Below, in pieces: positions 17,585-23,910 of a stretch of DNA of 64,000 nucleotides; position 1 is the first letter of the stretch; each line of letters starts with the position of its first letter. The translations under genes were made by a program, and so were the position numbers. The notes under the pieces were generated by a model. It saw only the letters and a list, made by a program, of their open reading frames with translations, ran no database searches and had not been told where the DNA came from. The DNA comes from Streptomyces kanamyceticus (lineage in GTDB: Bacteria > Actinomycetota > Actinomycetes > Streptomycetales > Streptomycetaceae): positions 1,364,001-1,428,000 of the forward strand of contig NZ_CP023699.1 of the NCBI RefSeq assembly GCF_008704495.1. Direction: 5' to 3'.

Positions 17585-18622
17585 TCAGCGGGGCAGCGCG
17601 GTGCCCAGGCCCCGGTGGCGCGCGACGCGGAAGACCCGGTGGGCCAGCGCGATGTCCTCGACGGCGAGGCCGAAGGGGTTGACGACGATCAGCTCGTCGT
17701 CGCCGGTGCGCCCGGGACGCGCCCCGGTGAGCACCTCGCCGAGGGTCGCGGCGTCTTCCTGCCGGACGCGGCCTTCGCGCAGCAACGTGCCGAGCAGGCG
17801 GTACGGGTCGTCGCGGATCAGGTCCCAGTCGTCCACGTACAGCCGGTCCGCGCCGGTCAGCACGGATTCGGTCAGGTCGTCGAGCGAGACGTTCACCGCG
17901 AGCGCGCCGGAGGCGAGCCAGGAGCGCTCGACGTAGCCGCGCCGGGTGTTGGTGCAGGCGATCACCACGTCGGCGCCCCGCGCGGCCGTCCGCGCGTCGA
18001 CGGCCGCGGTGACCTTGACCTCGTGCGCGCCGAGGGCGTCGCCCATGTCCCGCTCGAACTGCGCGACGCGGCCCGGCACCTCGTCGTACACCCTGATCTC
18101 CTCGATGCCGGGCAGCCTGCCGGCCAGCATCAGCGCATGCTCGCGGGCGATGACGCCCGCGCCGTAGAGGGCCGCGGTGCGGGCGCCGGGGCGGACCAGG
18201 TGGCGGGCGGCGAGCACGGAGACGGCGGCGGTGCGCAGCGCGCTGATGTGGGCGCCCTCCATGACGCACAGCGGGCGTGCGGTCCTCGGGTCGAAGAGCA
18301 CGGTCAGTCCGCTGGCGCGCGGCAGGCCCTGGGCCACGTTGGCCGGGTTGGCGTTGATGACCTTCGTGCCCACGGCCGTGAGACCGCCCTCCACCAGGCC
18401 CGGCATGTTGATGCTGCGGGCCTCGCCGCCGTCCGGCGGCGTCCAGCCGAGGTAGGCCTCGGGCGGCAGCACGGTCCGTCCCCCGGCATGCGCGACGAGT
18501 GTCTCGTGCATGCAGGCCAGCGGGTCGATCTCGGCGCAGGCCTCGCGCACTTCGGCGCCGGAGAGGTAGGTCAGGGTGTCGGATTCGGGCAGGTGAGCGG
18601 TGCGGTTGTCGTGAGCGGACAT
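17585..18622 (-). CDS. SbnB-like N-carboxyethyl-glutamate dehydrogenase (ornithine cyclodeaminase family)
   Basis: A 345-residue NAD-dependent enzyme of the ornithine cyclodeaminase/mu-crystallin family, with the dinucleotide motif LYGAGVIAREHALML and a conserved LTVLFDPRTARPLCVMEGAHISALRTAA. Paired with an SbnA-like gene, it matches SbnB of staphyloferrin B, which oxidises N-(1-amino-1-carboxy-2-ethyl)glutamate to L-2,3-diaminopropionate and 2-oxoglutarate. The ATG at 18622 has GGGGGAT upstream. The frame is open further upstream only through a tandem repeat (HTAP units), which is rejected as coding. Specificity is inferred from the pairing. Confidence 0.85.
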   Translation of the reverse strand: MSAHDNRTAHLPESDTLTYLSGAEVREACAEIDPLACMHETLVAHAGGRTVLPPEAYLGWTPPDGGEARSINMPGLVEGGLTAVGTKVINANPANVAQGLPRASGLTVLFDPRTARPLCVMEGAHISALRTAAVSVLAARHLVRPGARTAALYGAGVIAREHALMLAGRLPGIEEIRVYDEVPGRVAQFERDMGDALGAHEVKVTAAVDARTAARGADVVIACTNTRRGYVERSWLASGALAVNVSLDDLTESVLTGADRLYVDDWDLIRDDPYRLLGTLLREGRVRQEDAATLGEVLTGARPGRTGDDELIVVNPFGLAVEDIALAHRVFRVARHRGLGTALPR

Positions 18623-18707
18623 GGTGTTCGGATCCCCCGTTGTGGTGCGCGCCGCGCGAGTGCGGCGCCATGACGTGACATACGTGTGACTAGTGATGTG
18701 CACAGTG

Positions 18708-18743
18708 GTGTGAGGAGCGGTGTGAGGAGCGGTGTGAGGAGCG
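18708..18743. repeat. 12-bp tandem repeat in the sbnA-sbnB intergenic gap
   Basis: Three exact copies of GTGTGAGGAGCG plus a partial fourth, in the 169-bp gap between the sbnA-like stop and sbnB-like start. On the minus strand it would read His-Thr-Ala-Pro, but it is judged non-coding. Confidence 0.85.
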
Positions 18744-18791
18744 GTGTGCCGGGCTGCGCCGGGCGCCCCGGGCGGTCGGCGGCCTCGTCCG

Positions 18792-19868
18792 TCAGACGAT
18801 TTCCGCGGCGTCGAAGGCGAGTCCCGCCACCTCGGCCCGGGCGGCCGCCGCCGTGCCTGTCGTACCGGTGGTGAAGCCGTGTTCGCGGAGCCAGGCCCCG
18901 CTGTACAAGGTGTCCTCGTAGCGGTCGGCGCCGTCCGCACAGAGACAGACGACCCGTTCCGCTTCCGGACGCTCGGTCAGGTAGCGGGCCGCCGCGGCGA
19001 GCACGGCGCCCGACGATCCGCCGACACCCACGCCGGTCTGTGCGCGCAGCACCTGACAGGCGGCCACGGCCTCGGCGTCCGGCACGTGCCTGACCTGGTC
19101 GCAGTCGCCGGGCCGTGCGAAGTCGGAAGGGCGGCCCGCGCCGATCCCGGTCAGCCTGCGCCGCCCCGGCGGGCCGCCGAGCGCCACGGAGCCGCGGACG
19201 TCCACGGCGACGACATGACACTCGGGGGCGACCATGCGCAGGTACTGGGCGACGCCCGCCAGGGTGCCGCCGGTGGAGACGGCCACGAAGACGGCGTCGG
19301 GGCAGCCGCTGCCGCTGCCGCCTCCGCTTCCACTGCCGCTTTCGCTTCCGTGCCGCAGGATCTCGGGTCCGGTCTGTTCGCGGTGGACGCGCGGGTTGGC
19401 CGGATTGCGGTACTGGTCGGGCCAGACGCAGGTGGGATCGGACGCGAGCAGGTCACGGACCCGGCGGAGCCTGGCCCGCAGATATCCGCCGTGCGCGTCG
19501 GGCAGGTCGACCCGTTCCACGGCCGCGGCCAGGGCGGCCATCTCGTCGAGGTTGCGCCGACTCGTCTTCGGGTCGACGACGGCGACGAAAGGGTAGCCGC
19601 GGCTCCGGCACACGTAGGCGAGCGCGGCGCCGAGGTTCCCCGAGGTGGATTCGACCACCGTACGTCCCGGGCCGAGCAGTCCGCGGTCCTCCATGTCCTC
19701 CACGAGCGCGTAGGCGGTCCGGTCCTTGACCGAGCCGCCGGGGTTGAACTGTTCGAGTTTCAGGCCCACTTCACGCCATCGTCCGGCCACCTTGAGCCGT
19801 ACGGGCACCAGTGGAGTGCGCCCGATCCTGGAGACGTCCCGCGCCCGAGCGGGGGTGCCTCCGGGCAC
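18792..19868 (-). CDS. SbnA-like PLP synthase (2,3-diaminopropionate biosynthesis)
   Basis: A 358-residue fold-type II PLP enzyme of the cysteine synthase family. It starts SRIGRTPLVPV, carries the PLP lysine in NPGGSVKDR, the substrate loop TSGNLGAA, and the phosphate cup STGGTLAG. SbnA condenses O-phospho-L-serine with L-glutamate, so this should be the first step of cluster A. An unusual Ser/Gly run (SGSGSGGGSGSG, bases about 19305-19345) is inserted before PDAVFVAVSTGG; it looks like a slippage-expanded linker. The GTG at 19868 preceded by GGGACGGGG is chosen, since conserved sequence begins 10 residues later; the start is uncertain. Confidence 0.83.
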   Translation of the reverse strand: MPGGTPARARDVSRIGRTPLVPVRLKVAGRWREVGLKLEQFNPGGSVKDRTAYALVEDMEDRGLLGPGRTVVESTSGNLGAALAYVCRSRGYPFVAVVDPKTSRRNLDEMAALAAAVERVDLPDAHGGYLRARLRRVRDLLASDPTCVWPDQYRNPANPRVHREQTGPEILRHGSESGSGSGGGSGSGCPDAVFVAVSTGGTLAGVAQYLRMVAPECHVVAVDVRGSVALGGPPGRRRLTGIGAGRPSDFARPGDCDQVRHVPDAEAVAACQVLRAQTGVGVGGSSGAVLAAAARYLTERPEAERVVCLCADGADRYEDTLYSGAWLREHGFTTGTTGTAAAARAEVAGLAFDAAEIV

Positions 19869-20255
19869 CCCCGTCCCCCGCCCCAGCGACGGTCGTTCCC
19901 CCGTTACCGGGCGACCCGTCCGTGCGTACACCCCCGTAGTACGTCCGGTCACCGGTATTCTTCTCCCCCGTATCGGTGTTTCCAGGTCCGCCGCGACTCC
20001 GCGACCGTGGCTCCACCTTGGCCCCGCGCGGGGGCAGGGGCGACCGTGAAAACCCTGGGGTATCGGTCCGGGGCCCCGCAGGGGCGCCGGGGTGGCGACG
20101 CCTCGTGTGGCGTGCGGGACGCGGCGGCACGCACGGGGGCTCGCAGAGCCGGTAGTTCCGCCCTTCAACCACCGGGCCCCGGTGATCAACCCAGGGTTTT
20201 CCTCAGGCGGTCGGCCCGCCCGGGCCGGGGGATCAGCCCGCCTCCTCCGGGAGGA
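19869..20255. other. gene-free stretch upstream of the sbnA-like gene
   Basis: 387 bp with no credible gene. It must hold the cluster A promoter, but no clear -35/-10 pair can be chosen. GGATCAGCCCGCC is repeated at 20230-20242 and 20253-20265, and CGGCCCG-CC-CGGGCCG (20211-20226) could be a hairpin ending the SDR transcript. Confidence 0.5.
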
Positions 20256-21053
20256 TCAGCCCGCCGTCCAGCCGCCGTCGACCGGCAGTGACGCTCCGGT
20301 GAGGTAGCCGGTGTGCGGACCGCAGAGCCAGACGGCGACGGCGGCGACCTCGTCGGGTTCGATGAGCCGCTTGACCGCCGAACGGTCGAGGAGCACATCG
20401 GCGACGACGTCGGCCGGGTCGATGCCGTGCACGGCGGCCTGGGCGGCGATCTGGCCCTCGACCAACGGCGTACGCACATAACCGGGGTTGACGCAGTTGC
20501 AGGTCACACCGTGCGGGGCGGCTTCGAGTGCGGCGACCTTGCTGAGCCCTTCCAGACCGTGCTTGGCGGCGACGTACGCGGACTTGAAGGGGCTGGCCCG
20601 CAGTCCGTGGACGCTGGAGATGTTCACCACCCGGCCCCAGCCCTGCCGGTACATGTGCGGCAGACAGTGCCGCAGCAGCAGGAAGGGTGCGGTCACCATC
20701 AGGCGCTGCAGCTGCTCGAAGCGGGCGGCGGGGAAGTCCTCGATGGGCGCGACGTGCTGGGTGCCCGCGCTGTTGACCAGGATGTCGACGTCGGCGGGGA
20801 GTCCGGGGACCGCGTCGGTGTCGGTGAGGTCCACGACGTGCGGCACGCCGCCGACGGAGGCGGCCACCGCCTTCGCCGACTCGGCGTCGACGTCGGCCAC
20901 ATGGACCAGCGCGCCCGCGGCGGCGAACGCCTCGGCGCAGGCCCGCCCGATGCCACTGCCGCCGCCGGTCACCAGCGCGGTGCGTCCGCCGAGGTCCACG
21001 CCGTCGGCACGTGCTCCGGGGGGTTCGCCCGGTCCGGGGGATTCGCTCGTCAT
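20256..21053 (-). CDS. short-chain dehydrogenase, 3-hydroxybutyrate dehydrogenase type
   Basis: A 265-residue classical SDR. It has TGGGSGIG for NAD binding, NSAGTQH, the catalytic Ser in VNISSVHGLRASPFKSAY with YVAAKHG (Tyr-x3-Lys), and the ending LPVDGGWTAG. The segments SSVHGLRASP and NPGYVRTPLVE are strongly typical of D-3-hydroxybutyrate dehydrogenase, which interconverts 3-hydroxybutyrate and acetoacetate. The ATG at 21053 begins the only plausible N-terminus; the open frame above it is Arg/Ser repeat DNA. It lies upstream of cluster A on the same strand but 387 bp away, so it may be independent housekeeping. Confidence 0.85.
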   Translation of the reverse strand: MTSESPGPGEPPGARADGVDLGGRTALVTGGGSGIGRACAEAFAAAGALVHVADVDAESAKAVAASVGGVPHVVDLTDTDAVPGLPADVDILVNSAGTQHVAPIEDFPAARFEQLQRLMVTAPFLLLRHCLPHMYRQGWGRVVNISSVHGLRASPFKSAYVAAKHGLEGLSKVAALEAAPHGVTCNCVNPGYVRTPLVEGQIAAQAAVHGIDPADVVADVLLDRSAVKRLIEPDEVAAVAVWLCGPHTGYLTGASLPVDGGWTAG

Positions 21054-21157
21054 GGGCGAAACGCTAGAGAGGCGGCGCCGGGTCCTCCCATGGTCGCGGG
21101 CACCACAGTGCGGGGCGTACATGTGTGGGCGGAACCCGGGGGGTCGACTCCGGGCCC

Positions 21158-21232
21158 GGCTCCGGGGTTCGACTGCGGGCTCGGCTCCGGGGTTCGACTG
21201 CGGGCTCGGCTCCGGGGTTCGACTGCGGGCTC
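21158..21232. repeat. three perfect 25-bp tandem repeats
   Basis: Units at 21158-21182, 21183-21207 and 21208-21232, each containing GGCTCCGGGGTTCGACTGC followed by GGGCTC, with degenerate copies on both sides. It lies in the 544-bp gene-free stretch between the SDR and HTH/Clp_N genes. Confidence 0.9.
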
Positions 21233-21370
21233 GGCTCCGGGCTCGGCTCTGGGCCCGGCTCATCTCCGGGCTCGGCACGGTGGCCCGGCTCGGCTCAGCT
21301 CAGCTCAGCTCGGCCCAGCCCGACTCAGCCCAGCCCGGCTTGGCCCAGCCCGGCTTGGCCCAGCCCAGCC

Positions 21371-21475
21371 TGGCTTGGCCCGGCTCAGCCCGGCCCGGCC
21401 CGGCCTGGCTTGGCCCGGCTCAGCCCGGCCCGGCCCGGCCTGGCTTGGCCCGGCTCAGCCCGGCCCGGCCCGGCT
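21371..21475. repeat. 35-bp tandem minisatellite of CGGCC/TTGGC units
   Basis: Three tandem 35-bp units (21371-21405, 21406-21440, 21441-21475; the last with one mismatch), each starting TGGCTTGGCCCGGCTCAGCC. Degenerate CAGCTCGGCCC-type units fill 21285-21370. No gene is supported here. Confidence 0.88.
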
Positions 21476-21548
21476 TGGCCCGGCTTGGCCCGGCCCGGCT
21501 ACGTGCTCAACTCCGAGGCCCCGCCGCGGAATTCGCCCCCACCTTCAC

Positions 21549-21567
21549 TGTCAACCCAAGGTTGACA
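21549..21567. promoter_or_regulatory. palindromic operator 1 of the HTH/Clp_N gene
   Basis: A perfect palindrome TGTCAACC-CAA-GGTTGACA. Its right arm contains the TTGACA -35 hexamer (21562-21567), so a bound protein would block the promoter. Confidence 0.75.
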
Positions 21568-21598
21568 CCCTCCCAACTGTCAACCTACGGTTGTCACA
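21562..21598 (+). promoter_or_regulatory. leaderless promoter of the HTH/Clp_N gene
   Basis: TTGACA at 21562-21567, an 18-bp spacer, TACGGT at 21586-21591, then six bases to the A of the ATG at 21598, which would be the transcription start. No ribosome-binding site is present. Confidence 0.65.
21578..21596. promoter_or_regulatory. palindromic operator 2 of the HTH/Clp_N gene
   Basis: A near-perfect copy of operator 1, TGTCAACC-TAC-GGTTGTCA, with one arm mismatch. It lies 29 bp centre to centre from operator 1, covers the -10 TACGGT and ends one base before the ATG. Confidence 0.72.
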
Positions 21599-22344
21599 TG
21601 ACGGACTCCGAACGCACGACTCCGCAGCCTCCGATGCGCCTCGACGACCTCATCGACGCCATCAAGAAGGTCCACACCGACGCCCTCGACCAGCTCTCCG
21701 ACGCGGTCATCGCCGCCGACCACCTCGGCGACGTGGCCGACCACCTCATCGGCCACTTCGTCGACCAGGCGCGCCGCTCCGGCGCCTCCTGGACCGACAT
21801 CGGCAAGAGCATGGGCGTCACCCGGCAGGCCGCCCAGAAGCGCTTCGTCCCCAAGAACCCGGGCGAGGCCGCCGACCTCGACCCCAGCCAGGGCTTCGGC
21901 CGCTTCACCCCGCGGGCCAAGAACGTCGTGATGGCCGCGCACAACGAGGCCAAGGCCGCTCACCACGACGAGATCCACACCGCGCACCTGATCCTGGGGC
22001 TCCTCGGCGACCCGGAGAGCCTCGCCGCCAAGGCGATCGTCACGCAGGGCGTCTCCCTCGACGACGTCCGCGACGCGGCCCTCGACGCGCTGCCCGCCAC
22101 GGCCGACGGCGAGGTGCCCGAGCTCGTTCCGTACGACGCGGGGGCGCGCAAGGTCCTGGAGCTGACGTTCCGCGAAGCCCTGCGCCTGGGCCACAACTAC
22201 ATCGGCACCGAGCATCTCCTGCTCGCCCTCGTCGAGTTCGAGGACGGCTCGGGCCCGCTCACCGGCCTCGGCCTCACGAAGGACGGCCTCACGGCCTGGG
22301 TCGCCGAGACCCTCAGCGTGCTGACATCGGGCGGCAACCCGTAA
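21598..22344 (+). CDS. HTH plus Clp_N-domain protein, probable autoregulator
   Basis: A 248-residue protein. An N-terminal helix-turn-helix (residues about 55-85, GASWTDIGKSMGVTRQAAQKRF) is followed by two Clp N-terminal repeats (about 100-170 and 175-245: FTPRAKNVVMAAHNEAKAAHHDEI.. and GARKVLELTFREALRLGHNYIGTEHLLLAL). It has no AAA ATPase domain, so it is not a ClpC chaperone. It could sense unfolded protein or a Clp client through Clp_N and bind DNA through the HTH. The ATG is preceded by no ribosome-binding site and coincides with the predicted transcription start, so the mRNA is probably leaderless. Two palindromes overlap the promoter. Confidence 0.88.
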   Translation: MTDSERTTPQPPMRLDDLIDAIKKVHTDALDQLSDAVIAADHLGDVADHLIGHFVDQARRSGASWTDIGKSMGVTRQAAQKRFVPKNPGEAADLDPSQGFGRFTPRAKNVVMAAHNEAKAAHHDEIHTAHLILGLLGDPESLAAKAIVTQGVSLDDVRDAALDALPATADGEVPELVPYDAGARKVLELTFREALRLGHNYIGTEHLLLALVEFEDGSGPLTGLGLTKDGLTAWVAETLSVLTSGGNP

Positions 22345-22365
22345 CCCCCAACCCGCACTCAATCC

Positions 22366-22391
22366 GCCACCCGGCCCCAAGGCCGGGTGGC
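22366..22391 (+). terminator. hairpin terminator after the HTH/Clp_N gene
   Basis: Perfect 11-bp arms GCCACCCGGCC / GGCCGGGTGGC with loop CCAA, 22 bp after the stop codon. No T-run follows, as is common in streptomycetes. Confidence 0.65.
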
Positions 22392-22697
22392 ACCGACATG
22401 AGCCGTACTCGGCGGATTTCCGCCTCTTGACGGGCACCGGTATGGCGGCGCTCCGGGCGTTCACCTCTTACCGCCCACACCGTCCCACCGGCCCGGCGCC
22501 CGCCGCGCCCGACCGCCACGACGAGCGGCCGCCGGGGCCGACTACCACGTCGGATGCCCATTCGGGCAGAGCGGCGGTTCTCATTCCGCCATCAACCATC
22601 GTATTGTCTAGACCCATTGACAGCCCTCTTGGGCCTCCCTAATGTCGCCAACAAGCTCGAACAACATATACGCACATCGATCTTGTGTGGGGGGTTC
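22392..22697 (+). other. intergenic region before cluster B
   Basis: 306 bp without a supported gene; small open frames lack ribosome-binding sites. It contains the cluster B promoter and an AT-richer leader (22640-22690). Confidence 0.55.
22617..22645 (+). promoter_or_regulatory. sigma70-type promoter of cluster B
   Basis: TTGACA at 22617-22622 and TAATGT at 22640-22645 with an exact 17-bp spacer, in a locally AT-rich stretch. Transcription should begin near 22652, giving a leader of about 46 nt before the radical SAM gene. Confidence 0.75.
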
Positions 22698-23903
22698 GTG
22701 AACAGCACACCCAGTTCCGGCGACATCCAAATGGCCTTCCCTCAAAATCGCGACGGCCTCCCCATCGTGAGTCTCGATCAGGCTCACTCGCCACAGAAGG
22801 TTCTCGCCCACGGCGATTTGCTGCGGCGCTTCGTGGCAGGGGAAGAGATCAAGCCCGTCCATATGCGGATCGGCATCATGGGCGCCTGCAATATGCGCTG
22901 CAATTTCTGCAACTTCCACTCCCCCAACGAAGAGCAGTTCTACGACCTGTTCTCGTTCAAGGACTCGATCGCCACCGACAAGGCGGTCACGCTGCTGCGA
23001 GAGTTCGCCGAGAACGACGGGCGGGCCGTGACCTTCTGCGGCAGCGGCGAGTGCACCATCCACCCCGGCTACACCGACATCTGCCGCGCCGGGCACGCCG
23101 CCGGGCTGCGGATCGGCCTGATCACCAACGGCTCCCGGCTCGGCCGCCCCAAGGTCGCCTCCTGCGTCGCCGAGACCCACACCTGGGTCCGCATCGGCCT
23201 CAACGCGGGCACCGAGGCCACCTTCGACGACATCACCCGGGACCGCGAACAGACGTTCTCGAAGTTCATCGGCTCGGTCGGCAAGCTCCGCGAGAGCGCC
23301 GTCGACCCGGACTTCCGCATCGGCTTCAACTACGTGATCACCCTGCAGAATTACCGGGAGATCATGGACGCGGCCCGTATCGCCCACGAATCCGGGGCGC
23401 ATTATGTGCGCTTCGAACCGGAGTTCTACAGCGCGATGGGCCACGAGACCATCGAATCCGTGATGTCGGAGATCTCGGAATCCCTCACGCAGGCCGCCGA
23501 ACTCTCCACGGAAGCCTTCGAAGTATCGGTGCCGAAGCTGGACCGAGGACCGATGGACCAGGTCGAAGAGGTCGAGGGCGACTTCGAACACTGCCACTAC
23601 AGCCGCTTCGTGACCGCGGTCGGCGCCGACGGCAATCTCTATCCGTGCCCGCAGGTGCATCTCAACAGCCGCTATCTGATCGGCAATGTCGTCGAGCAGA
23701 GTTACTCCGAGGTACTCGACGGCGGCCCGCGAGCCGAGTGGGAAGCCTCCAACCCGCGCAGGACCGACCTGTGCAAATCATGTTTCTACCGGCCGCAGAA
23801 CGAACTGCTCGAACTCCTCAAGCGCGGCCAGATCAAACTGGACGAGGCGCTGGACGCCTACGCGCTGGAAGTGCCGAGCACCCTGCACGGCGACTTCGTC
23901 TGA
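22698..23903 (+). CDS. radical SAM enzyme with C-terminal SPASM/twitch-like Cys region
   Basis: A 401-residue radical SAM protein, first gene of cluster B. The [4Fe-4S] triad CxxxCxxC is Cys64, Cys68, Cys71 (GACNMRCNFCNF). A GGE-like variant appears as GSGEC (115-119). C-terminal Cys299, Cys317, Cys359 and Cys362 (LCKSCFY) look like ligands for an auxiliary cluster. It probably generates a 5'-deoxyadenosyl radical for dehydrogenation, epimerisation or C-C chemistry on a small molecule; no precursor peptide gene is visible. The GTG at 22698 follows a GGGGGG run; an ATG at 22731 is the alternative. A strong promoter lies 53 bp upstream of the GTG. Confidence 0.88.
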   Translation: MNSTPSSGDIQMAFPQNRDGLPIVSLDQAHSPQKVLAHGDLLRRFVAGEEIKPVHMRIGIMGACNMRCNFCNFHSPNEEQFYDLFSFKDSIATDKAVTLLREFAENDGRAVTFCGSGECTIHPGYTDICRAGHAAGLRIGLITNGSRLGRPKVASCVAETHTWVRIGLNAGTEATFDDITRDREQTFSKFIGSVGKLRESAVDPDFRIGFNYVITLQNYREIMDAARIAHESGAHYVRFEPEFYSAMGHETIESVMSEISESLTQAAELSTEAFEVSVPKLDRGPMDQVEEVEGDFEHCHYSRFVTAVGADGNLYPCPQVHLNSRYLIGNVVEQSYSEVLDGGPRAEWEASNPRRTDLCKSCFYRPQNELLELLKRGQIKLDEALDAYALEVPSTLHGDFV

Positions 23904-23910
23904 GCCGCGG

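Larger units (their letters stand above)
11177..19868 (-). other. Cluster A operon: diaminopropionate / ATP-grasp / N-oxygenase
   Basis: Seven same-strand genes in the order sbnA-like, sbnB-like, ATP-grasp-GNAT, ATP-grasp, MFS, AurF-type, carbamoyltransferase. Three of the junctions overlap (two GTGA, one 11 bp). It is probably one transcription unit, perhaps with a second start in the 169-bp repeat-bearing gap before the sbnB-like gene. Confidence 0.7.

Noticed and set aside
18623..18940. Upstream in-frame extension of the sbnB-like gene with HTAP repeats
   Set aside because: Low-complexity tandem repeat; the conserved domain and an acceptable ribosome-binding site begin at 18622.
21054..21278. 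Arg/Ser-rich N-terminal extension of the SDR
   Set aside because: It is the minus-strand reading of the 25-bp minisatellite; SDRs of this type start where the ATG at 21053 is.
21158..21475. Possible CRISPR array
   Set aside because: Repeats are directly tandem with no unique spacers, and there are no cas genes.
20488..21597. Long plus-strand frame leading into the HTH/Clp_N gene
   Set aside because: Runs antisense through the SDR and through minisatellite DNA; the promoter and operators place the start at 21598.
22427..22642. 71-codon frame before the radical SAM gene, possible precursor peptide
   Set aside because: No ribosome-binding site, Pro/Ala-rich, and it overlaps the strong promoter of the next gene; a RiPP assignment is not supported.
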